From the NCBI GenBank assembly GCA_015350385.1, contig WNKI01000001.1, positions 5,463,010 through 5,527,009 on the forward strand: 64,000 nucleotides of DNA, written 5' to 3'. Position numbers and translations under genes: made by a program. Positions 56,911 through 64,000 of the stretch are shown here, piece after piece (position 1 is the first letter of the stretch; the number at the start of each line of letters is the position of its first letter). The DNA is from Aculops lycopersici. Its lineage: Eukaryota > Arthropoda > Arachnida > Trombidiformes > Eriophyidae. The notes beneath the pieces were generated by a model. It ran no database searches and had not been told where the DNA came from. It saw only the letters and a program-made list of their open reading frames with translations.

Positions 56911-58659
56911 ATGTCCGGTAGTCAAAAGGCTCGATCAACAACAAGAGGAGAGCAATTGCGAGATGGTAACAAACAAGCAGCTACATCAACAACGAAGACA
57001 AACAAGCCAATTGTAGCGAAGCCTCTAAGGACGAAATCCAGGACAAGCTCCAAGAAACTCGCAAAAAAGAATTCATCTCGCAATGTCGATGAAGAAGGGT
57101 TGCTTTTATTAACAGATACAAGTGAGATGGCCACTCGAGGATCGAACGAGGACTCAACATTTAACGATACCCTCGAGTTAAAGACTGACCTTGATGACAA
57201 CGCTAGCCAAAGATTGCTGAGTCGTGGCGACTCTAGCGGCAATTATGCAAGCGAAAGCTTGCTGACACCCGTGAATGATACACATCCACAGCTAACTGGT
57301 GATATCGAAACACCCGTTCGCGTTCCCACCAGAGAGACCTCAAACGAATTGGCTTGCAGAGATCTACTCAATGTAGCGAACACCAAAGACTCACTTGCCA
57401 TATATCATGACGACGAAGAAATCAACCAAACAACAACCCATGGTACATTGTCATGGGATGACGAAAAATACTCAGAATGTGGCGCTGCTTTGACTGTGGA
57501 TGAGAGTTTAGCAAACGACGAGATCGCTTTTATTGTATATCCACTAGGTTGTTGTGAGATCGACGAAACTCAACTGATATCTGCAAATACTACGAGAGCC
57601 ATCCAGAAATGCATTTTAAGGTTGTCAAACTCGCCCAGCAAGGAGGAGAGTATGTGCTGGGGTCTGGGTCAAGAGGAACCAATCTTGATGAAATTATTAG
57701 ATGATCATATACAATTTTCCCACCTGAAAACCTCGTCGCTCCTCAGAAGTCAGCCTATCCAAACAATCAAGTCTTGGGCTGTTGATGACGACAACAATTT
57801 CGCATTTGTTGTAGAAGATAGGATGCACCAGCCGGAAGAGGCCGATTGTTATGAATCAGTTGACTTTGCGTTATTGAATCAGCCAACATTCATGTGTTAT
57901 GTATTCAGCTCACTAGATGACGATGATATGAGTTGTAAGGTGGCGGCAAAACTCAATGAGGAGATCAATAGGTACAAAGAACAGATGTCAAATAGGTTGA
58001 CCAAGAGCACGAGGATCCAGCAAATGGTAGAGCAACCAACTGAGGATGCCACAGATACGCATGTTGATAATCTCGAGGCAATGGAGGCGAGCAATGAGGT
58101 AACAATGAATGTCAAATATATTGGCAGCACGCAAGTGCCTCGGCCTGTCGGCATCGATATTCTTAACATTGCAATAGACAAGTGTCTGTCCGAATCCAGC
58201 AAAAACCAGCTGAGCCGGAAAGCAAGTCAAGCTCAGAAAAACGAGCTTATAGAGGCCACATTAACCACATCGTCACCTCCGATAGATGCGAAGTTGCATG
58301 TCTCACCCTCGAGTGTGATTGTAGAAAATGAAAGTAATAGCGTAATTTTAGTCGAGTGTCGCATTCGCTACCTCACCTTCATGGGTATCAGTCGACGAGA
58401 TATCAGGTGGTGTGGATTCATTATGCAAATTACGAATAACAAAACATTTGTAGCCCATTGTTTTGAATGCTTCCCCACTGCTGGTCATGTTTGTGGAGCC
58501 ATTCAGGCTAGTTGCGCTAAGATGTACGAAAAAGTTGTCAAGACTGCAAAGACACGCGAAGAGCCAGATTCCATAATGAGTATCGTTCCGTCGAGCTCAA
58601 AAATTCGCAATGCTTTGGCTAAAACATTCGCTAGGGTCAAGTTGAATCCAATGATATGA
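56911..58659 (+). CDS. Fe65/APBB-like adaptor with two PTB domains, 582 aa
   Basis: Fe65 proteins bind the NPxY tail of amyloid-precursor-like proteins through PTB2 and LRP or transcription partners through PTB1. Seen: a basic, Ser/Thr-rich N-terminus; PTB1 at about 206-350 (AFIVYPLGCCEIDE, RSQPIQTIKSWAVDDDNNFAFVVED); and PTB2 at about 395-550 (MNVKYIGSTQVPRPVGIDILN, VECRIRYLTFMGISRRDIRWCGFIM, HCFECFPTAGHVCGAIQASC). PTB1-PTB2 spacing and order match APBB proteins. Odd: no WW domain can be seen before PTB1, although APBB family members normally have one; either it has been lost or an upstream exon is missing. It is one exon. The stop is only about 12 nt before the duplicated PAXIP1 sequence, so its 3' UTR must lie in that copy. 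Confidence 0.85.
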   Translation: MSGSQKARSTTRGEQLRDGNKQAATSTTKTNKPIVAKPLRTKSRTSSKKLAKKNSSRNVDEEGLLLLTDTSEMATRGSNEDSTFNDTLELKTDLDDNASQRLLSRGDSSGNYASESLLTPVNDTHPQLTGDIETPVRVPTRETSNELACRDLLNVANTKDSLAIYHDDEEINQTTTHGTLSWDDEKYSECGAALTVDESLANDEIAFIVYPLGCCEIDETQLISANTTRAIQKCILRLSNSPSKEESMCWGLGQEEPILMKLLDDHIQFSHLKTSSLLRSQPIQTIKSWAVDDDNNFAFVVEDRMHQPEEADCYESVDFALLNQPTFMCYVFSSLDDDDMSCKVAAKLNEEINRYKEQMSNRLTKSTRIQQMVEQPTEDATDTHVDNLEAMEASNEVTMNVKYIGSTQVPRPVGIDILNIAIDKCLSESSKNQLSRKASQAQKNELIEATLTTSSPPIDAKLHVSPSSVIVENESNSVILVECRIRYLTFMGISRRDIRWCGFIMQITNNKTFVAHCFECFPTAGHVCGAIQASCAKMYEKVVKTAKTREEPDSIMSIVPSSSKIRNALAKTFARVKLNPMI

Positions 58660-58670
58660 ATTAGAAGGGA

Positions 58671-59307
58671 TAAAGCGGAGAAGACAATTATCAAACTCGA
58701 GAATGAGGACAAACCTAATGAGCCCGAAGTCAAGATGTATGTCGACGAAGAATTCCAACCAGCTTTAGAATCTCTCGACGATATAACCCCCTCACTCGTT
58801 ACTCCTACCGACAATACTGGAGAGACTTTACTGATTGACTTTGAAGATGATAGCACTAAACCTAACAATCGAGATACTGGAACAACCCTAAGCGTTGAGG
58901 GCCAGAAGAGTCAAGTGGCTAATGTTAAACCTTTGAGGAAGTCTGACGAACCAGTGAGATTATTATTCACGCACTTGAATCAAGATTTAAAGGATCAGCT
59001 CAAGTTGTATGCTTCAAAATTAGAGCTTTCATTCGCCACTAGCCCTACTAACTGCACCCATTTAGTGGTGGATGGTATTAGTAGAACTACAAAATTCGTA
59101 TGTGCTCTGAACCATGCTAAATATGTACTGAGTTACAGGTGGCTTATCGAATCTTATGAGGCATATGCTTTACCGCTGAGATTTGATGACAACCTGACAA
59201 CAACCCATTGAGAGATCAATTTGGCTTGTGTTATTAAAAGTTCCAAGTTTGGACTATTTAAATATTATATTTGTTCGCATAGTTCTCTATATACCCTCGT
59301 TCCTTTT
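58671..59307 (+). pseudogene. Partial copy of the PAXIP1 3' end with internal deletion
   Basis: 58671-59173 matches PAXIP1 55029-55531 with only a handful of substitutions (for example GGAGTC to GAAGTC, GGATGTC to GTATGTC, GAAAGTC to GGAAGTC). It then jumps to sequence matching 56133 onward, so about 600 bp (the end of BRCT5, BRCT6 and the Pro-rich tail) is deleted, but the frame is kept through to the same stop. The matching 3' flank continues, with the ATTAAA signal at 59233-59238. An ORF 58735-59211 reads acidic linker plus most of BRCT5. It has no start of its own that looks real, so it is treated as a non-functional copy that may serve as 3' UTR of the Fe65-like gene. Confidence 0.85.
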
Positions 59308-59589
59308 TCATAGATCCAGGTCTAGAGGTTCCAGGTGCTGTGATTCTGGCTCGGATTTTTGACTGCTCGTCTGGCCCGAGTCTAAGCTAATGATTGTGTA
59401 ATCGCCACTAGCACTAGCGGCTCCGTTCGATGCTCTGACTGTATCGTTGCTTACCATCATGGGTAAATTTATCACAGCTAGTTTGGTGAGATCATTGTTG
59501 AGCTCATGTTTTGCCTTCTTCAAAGTTGCCTTTAGATCTCGGAGAAATGCTATCTCACGATCCCGATGCGACTTGATGGACTCGCTCAT
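59308..59589 (-). CDS. Small coiled-coil protein, 93 aa, family not recognised
   Basis: The frame starts MSESIKSHRDREIAFLRDLKA. Residues about 5-40 are charged with a heptad-like pattern (FLRDLKATLKKAKHELNNDLTKL), a likely coiled coil. The rest is Ser/Asn/Gln-rich and acidic, ending LEPLDLDL. A second, degraded copy of its last residues lies behind PAXIP1 (about 56267-56320), so it was the tail-to-tail neighbour of PAXIP1 before the rearrangement. The divergent pattern of indels between the copies within its last codons is compatible with coding here, but that is weak. Length and coiled coil recall small subunits of larger complexes; I cannot name one. Confidence 0.55.
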   Translation of the reverse strand: MSESIKSHRDREIAFLRDLKATLKKAKHELNNDLTKLAVINLPMMVSNDTVRASNGAASASGDYTIISLDSGQTSSQKSEPESQHLEPLDLDL

Positions 59590-60239
59590 AATTTTTTACT
59601 AATAATTCATGTCAGCACGTTTTAATGATGAGATATGGATTGCAATGATAATTTCTTCTTCGGATAAATCAAATGGATATTCATATAAGAATACAACGAA
59701 GCGCAAAATGGGTGCAAAAGTTCATCGCAAGATTTTTGCGGAATTCCTGCAGAAATCAACGAAGAGTGGAAAAAATACGTGTAGACTCATGCACAATTCC
59801 ATCACCATCTTCAAGCACTTCAATGATGGCCGCTAACGGAGCTGCCTGTCCACCACAAGCGTGTGTGCCCATCGGCGCTCGCTCACAGGCTAACGACGCC
59901 ACCGAAGACCCAAATTATTTTATTTGTTTTTCTACCACTACTACTACCTCAACAGTCGTAATGCGACTACGATTATTTGATCTACACGCCTAGCTCATAG
60001 TATTGGGTCAAGCAATTGTATTAGATCCACCATCTCGTCTAACGGTACTCTATCTCCGTGGAACTCAATGGTCTCAATTCATCATTATAATCATCAATAA
60101 TCCATGTTGTTACAGCCAATGTCGTTGTTGTTATTGTTGTAATAATCTTATGCTCGCCAGAGAGGGAGGGACAGAGAGAGCAATAGAGATAGGGCAAGAG
60201 GAGTAGATTTACACTGCAAGCAATCAAGCAACTACAACC
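59590..60239. promoter_or_regulatory. Divergent intergenic region upstream of the ZDHHC gene
   Basis: 650 bp between two outward-facing starts. Short ORFs (59609-59836, 59673-59993) have no domain. The ATG of the palmitoyltransferase at 60240 has a favourable CAACCATGG context. Confidence 0.45.
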
Positions 60240-61037
60240 ATGGCCACCACCAAGTTTTTACCTGCCCTGGCGGCATGGACAATATTGTTATGCTCCACTG
60301 CCGCCTTTTTCATATATCCCTGTCAATATCTGCAAGCTAAATACAATCAAGTTCCAATCTATGCTATCCAAGGTGCAATAACCTTCTTCGTGATTGCAAA
60401 TTTCCTATTAGCAGAATTCCTAGACCCAGGCCGATTGCCTAGAGCGGATCCCGACGAGTATAAGGATGAGGATCCTCAGAAGGCGCCGTATATTAAAGTT
60501 ATTCAAGTTCATGAGACAACCGTTAGAATGAAATGGTGTGTCACTTGTCAATTTTACAGGCCGCCCCGGTGTTCGCATTGTAGCGTTTGCGGCAATTGCA
60601 TTGATACCTTCGATCATCACTGCCCATGGATAAACAATTGTATTGGTAAAGGAAACTATAGGCACTTCTTCTTCTTTCTATTGAGCCTAAGCACTCACAT
60701 GTTAACAATATTTGCATGGTGCACATTGTTCATATTGAACCACAAGGATAAACTAAGAGAATCAGGGCCAATAGTAACACTAGTTCTAATTGTTATGATA
60801 TTTTTCCTTAGCTGGCCTATCGTTGGCCTGACAATATTTCACATCCTGCTAGTTCTAAAGAATCGAACTACAAACGAGCAAATGACTGGCAAGTTTAAAA
60901 CCGGCGAGAATCCATTTAGCGAGGGTTGTTTCAAGAACTATGCTTACATCCTATGCGGACCCCATTTGCCAGTATTCAAGCATAGAAGAAAATCTCTAAA
61001 CGCCACTCAGGCCGAATGCGAGCCAGTACCATTATAA
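60240..61037 (+). CDS. DHHC palmitoyltransferase, ZDHHC5/8 clade, short form, 265 aa
   Basis: Transfers palmitate to cysteines of membrane proteins. Four hydrophobic segments, two before (about 8-26, 41-60) and two after (about 143-166, 177-208) the Cys-rich domain. That domain (about 97-142) reads MKWCVTCQFYRPPRCSHCSVCGNCIDTFDHHCPWINNCIG, with DHHC at 125-128. DPG (62-64) and the TTNE motif (RTTNEQMTGKF) follow the family pattern. The KxxQVHETTVRMKWC and GKFKTGENPFSEGC wording is that of ZDHHC5/8 (fly CG34449-like). Those proteins usually have several hundred more residues of tail ending in a PDZ ligand; this one stops about 30 residues after the FSEGC region. A further 3' exon is possible, but no donor is obvious. 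Confidence 0.9.
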   Translation: MATTKFLPALAAWTILLCSTAAFFIYPCQYLQAKYNQVPIYAIQGAITFFVIANFLLAEFLDPGRLPRADPDEYKDEDPQKAPYIKVIQVHETTVRMKWCVTCQFYRPPRCSHCSVCGNCIDTFDHHCPWINNCIGKGNYRHFFFFLLSLSTHMLTIFAWCTLFILNHKDKLRESGPIVTLVLIVMIFFLSWPIVGLTIFHILLVLKNRTTNEQMTGKFKTGENPFSEGCFKNYAYILCGPHLPVFKHRRKSLNATQAECEPVPL

Positions 61038-61629
61038 GATAGTGAGAAAGGAATTGAGAGACAAAGCTCTGACTTCAAGCTCCACCACGAATGAAGAAGC
61101 AACTACCAAAAAAATTACTAACAAATTTTCTAGGCACCACTCAAAAAGTTGGTCTCAGGAGCAAAACAAGCTGAGGCGTAGGTAGCGACATCCAATAATG
61201 AGGCCACCTGCATTTACCTCAAAGAGACTTGAGTCTTCTACGCATTACATTGGACTCAAACTTTCTCTCACACACTCCACGGGATTGGCCCCTTTCCTAC
61301 ATAGATCTCTACCTGAACACGCGTAACTGCAACCAACGCCACTAGGGACCTTCAATTAGCCAAGTCACGTTGCTAGGTTGCCACCACCCCCACCATCACC
61401 AACATGTTTTGTTGTTAGGCTAATTCCTTTGCACTCGCCCTCCTGCGATACGTACTAACGCATACCGTTATTATTAGCGCTGCCATCTTATTGTTGTCAT
61501 TCTAAAAAGTCAACTGATGCTATTACCTATTGGTAATAAGTATACCGAATTAAGAAAATGAAGAAAACTCATATATAGTCAGTATCATTATTGCAAGTAT
61601 TAAAAAAATCTCCCATTGCAAGCGGAGAT
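61038..61629. other. Intergenic between the ZDHHC and KIF3B genes
   Basis: About 590 bp between two plus-strand genes. Includes the presumed 3' UTR of the ZDHHC gene and the 5' UTR of the kinesin gene. No repeat or RNA gene seen. Confidence 0.5.
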
Positions 61630-64000
61630 ATGCAGTCTAAATTGCCTGGTGATAGAGCCAGGAGCAATTCGAGGAAGACCTCGATCAGCTCAGTTGCATC
61701 ATCGTCTTCGAGGCCAAGCTCGGTGGTTATGCCACGTAAGTTTAGTGGAAGTCATCGGGTTAATCAAAGCGATAATCACGTAAATGTTGCCATCAGATGC
61801 CGACCACTAAGCGAAAAGGAGATAGCCGCCGGCTATGAGTCCATTGTAGATTTCGAGGATGGAAACAAGATTATCATTCACAACATTAGCGAGTCACCTA
61901 GCGATCAGTTGGGCACCAAGTCGGGCGAGAGGCACAACTACTCACAGGTGTTTGAGTTTGACGCTGTATTTGATTGCAACTCGTCGCAGGAAGAAATTTA
62001 CAATCAATCATGTCGAGCAATTGTGAATAGTGTTCTCGAGGGTTACAATGGAACCATATTCGCCTATGGCCAAACGGGAGCTGGCAAAACTTACACGATG
62101 GAAGGTGCCACTTCTCGGGTTGGAAAGCTCAAGAAAAAAGGCAAAGCAACAAGCCGGACAGTCCAACAAGTAGCAACAAAGCAACCGAAGATAGACGATA
62201 GGACAAGGCGTCGAGATTCCTCTAGTTCAATCGGGAACAATGCTCAAGCTGATGAAAAGATGAGAGAGCTTAAGCTTGCCAAGCAACAAGAACAAACAAC
62301 TGATACCGAAGCAGGTATAATCCCGCGAGCGTTTGAGCAAATATTTGAGCACATAGCCAAAAATCAATCAATTCAATTTCTAGTCAGAGCCTCCTATTTA
62401 GAAATCTACCAAGAGGAAATCCACGATCTACTGAAGAAGGACAAGTCAATCAAATTAGAGTTGCACGAGAAGCCAGGTGTTGGTGTCTATGTCAAAGATT
62501 TGACTTCATTTGCGTGCAAGTCAATGGCTGAAATAGAGCGTGTAATGAGAGTTGGCAATCAGAATCGACAAGTTGGGGCCACCGACATGAACGAGTATAG
62601 CTCAAGATCGCATGCAATTTTTATGATCACCATAGAGCAACAACAAGTGGCACCACCGCCGTCGAGAGCTGCAGACCTCTTAAGTGAGGCGGATCGAATG
62701 GCCGACGGGTTGTCAGAAAAACAAGCAGGAGTAGCCAATCGAGTTATTAAAGTGGGCAAGTTGAATCTTGTTGATTTGGCTGGCAGCGAGAGACAGAGGA
62801 AAACGAATAGCTCGGGCCAACGTCAAAAGGAGTCGATAAAGATTAATTTATCGCTCTCGGCTTTGGGCAATGTGATAAATTCGTTGATGAAATTGCACAC
62901 TGGCCAGCAACAACAACAGCAACTACAATCACAACTAAAACAAAGTAGCAATCCTAAAAGTGATACTAAAATTACAAGTAAGAGCAGCCAAGTCTCCTTC
63001 ACGCCATACCGAGATTCCAAGTTGACTCGCCTGCTTCAGGACTCATTGGGAGGCAATGCAAAGACGCTAATGATCGCAAACATTGGACCGGCTAGTTATA
63101 ATTACGATGAAACAATCAACACTCTCAACTATGCAAGTCGGGCCAAGTGTATCCGCAACCAGCCAAAATTAAACGAGGACCCAAAGGATGCGCTTTTGCG
63201 TGAACTCCAGCGCGAGATCGATAATTTGAGGAGTAAGCTATCCTCAGTTGCGGCGAGTGGTGGCGTTAAATTAATAACAACGGATAGTAATTGCAACGAT
63301 GATAAGTTGAAAGAAAATGCAAGTGTAAGCAGAAAAAATAGCAACAAGGAGAAAGTTGAACAAGAATTATTGGAACTAAGACAAAAGTTGTTCTCCTTGG
63401 AGAGTAAATTATTAAATGGTGTTCAGAATAATGGTGAGCAAATCCTACACCAACGACTCGACCAAAAGCTACTCCAAGGATTGACTCAAACTCAAGAGTT
63501 GGAACTGGCAAAGAGGAGATTGGAGCTGGCAAGTCAAGTTAGCCGCGAGCAAGAGATCCGAGATGAACTTGAGAGGCGCGAGGAGGCCGAGTTGTTGGCT
63601 AAGAAGTCATTCACCTCTATTCAACAGGAAGTTGATTCCAAGAGGCAGCTGATTCGCAAGGTTTTGATAAAGATCAAATCGTTGCGCGACGAAACAGAGA
63701 GAATCCAGGAAACCTATCGACTAGAACTAGAGGAATTGGATCAGTTGCAATACGTTCTACAGAAGGAGCTTAAGTTGAAGTGTTTGATTATGGACAATTT
63801 TATTCCAAATACTCATGTGGATCAATTGTTGCCCCGGATTTTTTACGACGAACGCCGGAACTCGTGTTCCATAATACCAGTTGAATGTCCATTAGATTAT
63901 TGTTTAAATTATGAGTACCATCCAAATCAGACAAATTGGTCATCGTTGGATAGATACGAGAACTATTGGCAACCAGCCGATGGAATTAGCTCCAGGCCAC
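61630..64000 (+). CDS. KIF3B: Kinesin-2 motor subunit, KIF3B/KLP68D type, first ~790 codons, runs off the window
   Basis: Plus-end microtubule motor of heterotrimeric kinesin-2, used for intraflagellar and axonal transport. ATG at 61630, after which the frame stays open to the window edge without an intron. Motor: VNVAIRCRPLSEKE, P-loop GQTGAGKT (residues 147-154), switch I NEYSSRSHAIF, switch II LVDLAGSER, KINLSLSALGNVI, YRDSKLTRLLQDSLGGNAKT. Neck EDPKDALLRELQREI, then a coiled coil and the conserved ELKLKCLIMDNFIP block that marks KIF3A/B; NRVIKVGKLNLVDLAGSE and the tail wording favour KIF3B. Odd: two insertions in the motor, about 60 residues after TYTMEGA (Lys/Arg/Ser-rich) and about 30 Gln/Ser/Lys residues after NSLMKLHTG. 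The 3' end lies outside. Confidence 0.92.
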   Translation, partial: MQSKLPGDRARSNSRKTSISSVASSSSRPSSVVMPRKFSGSHRVNQSDNHVNVAIRCRPLSEKEIAAGYESIVDFEDGNKIIIHNISESPSDQLGTKSGERHNYSQVFEFDAVFDCNSSQEEIYNQSCRAIVNSVLEGYNGTIFAYGQTGAGKTYTMEGATSRVGKLKKKGKATSRTVQQVATKQPKIDDRTRRRDSSSSIGNNAQADEKMRELKLAKQQEQTTDTEAGIIPRAFEQIFEHIAKNQSIQFLVRASYLEIYQEEIHDLLKKDKSIKLELHEKPGVGVYVKDLTSFACKSMAEIERVMRVGNQNRQVGATDMNEYSSRSHAIFMITIEQQQVAPPPSRAADLLSEADRMADGLSEKQAGVANRVIKVGKLNLVDLAGSERQRKTNSSGQRQKESIKINLSLSALGNVINSLMKLHTGQQQQQQLQSQLKQSSNPKSDTKITSKSSQVSFTPYRDSKLTRLLQDSLGGNAKTLMIANIGPASYNYDETINTLNYASRAKCIRNQPKLNEDPKDALLRELQREIDNLRSKLSSVAASGGVKLITTDSNCNDDKLKENASVSRKNSNKEKVEQELLELRQKLFSLESKLLNGVQNNGEQILHQRLDQKLLQGLTQTQELELAKRRLELASQVSREQEIRDELERREEAELLAKKSFTSIQQEVDSKRQLIRKVLIKIKSLRDETERIQETYRLELEELDQLQYVLQKELKLKCLIMDNFIPNTHVDQLLPRIFYDERRNSCSIIPVECPLDYCLNYEYHPNQTNWSSLDRYENYWQPADGISSRP

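Noticed and set aside
61732..61745. GTAAGT donor-like string early in the kinesin frame
   Set aside because: The frame reads on without interruption into the conserved NVAIRCRPLSEKE motor start, so no intron is needed.
1..64000. CRISPR arrays, insertion sequences, operons or other prokaryotic features
   Set aside because: Spliced genes, animal-specific families and the eukaryotic tRNA arrangement show this is animal nuclear DNA; no regularly spaced repeats or transposase homology seen.

Overview
The window is nuclear DNA of an animal, most likely an arthropod. It carries a neuronal-type synaptobrevin, a PAN/ZP-domain apical matrix protein, a Klf15-like factor, a Dscam-like Ig gene and a heterotrimeric kinesin-2 subunit. 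Many genes are single long open exons (RFC5, LIPT2, VAMP, GRINA, GGH, PAXIP1, Fe65-like, ZDHHC). The short introns I could place have canonical GT-AG ends and are about 100 bp. Intron-poor genes plus a Dscam-like gene with few Ig domains would suit a chelicerate such as a mite, but that placement is inference.

Layout. 1-4.2 kb is dense housekeeping DNA: asparagine synthetase (minus, cut by the left edge), divergent from RFC5, which converges on LIPT2, followed by synaptobrevin. A tRNA-Arg(ACG) lies at 4.55 kb. 5.4-9.5 kb holds a secreted-type lipase with a very large low-complexity N-terminal region and a C-terminal PLAT domain across a 98 bp intron. GRINA/TMBIM is at 10.7-11.6 kb. 11.6-23.4 kb is mostly non-coding, except for a two-exon glycine-rich secreted protein at 14.7-15.6 kb. 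A three-exon, membrane-anchored PAN+ZP protein spans 23.4-31.5 kb, with a 176-base assembly gap inside its second intron. A small PAR-type bZIP follows. A decayed copy of COP9 signalosome subunit 1 lies at 32.4-33.8 kb. Klf15 and, on the other strand, four 5' exons of a Dscam-like Ig protein fill 34.4-38.3 kb. 38.3-48.0 kb has no convincing gene. 48.0-51.4 kb holds gamma-glutamyl hydrolase and several small loci. 51.9-59.6 kb has PAXIP1 (PTIP), an Fe65/APBB-like gene, a partial near-identical copy of the PAXIP1 3' end, and a small coiled-coil gene. The window ends with a ZDHHC5/8-type palmitoyltransferase and the first 790 codons of a KIF3B-type kinesin.

The genes do not form one pathway. The observations most worth following up are: (a) the segmental duplication that places an Fe65-like gene between PAXIP1 and a deleted copy of PAXIP1's own 3' end; (b) the CSN1 pseudogene, with two in-frame stops and several frameshifts; (c) two non-coding regions that each seem enriched for a different short motif (CAACAGGT-like at 12-31 kb, CGGAAGT-like at 38-48 kb); and (d) several small or architecturally odd proteins. 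I did not find a clear new molecular system. All statements rest on reading the sequence by eye and on family knowledge; no search was run.
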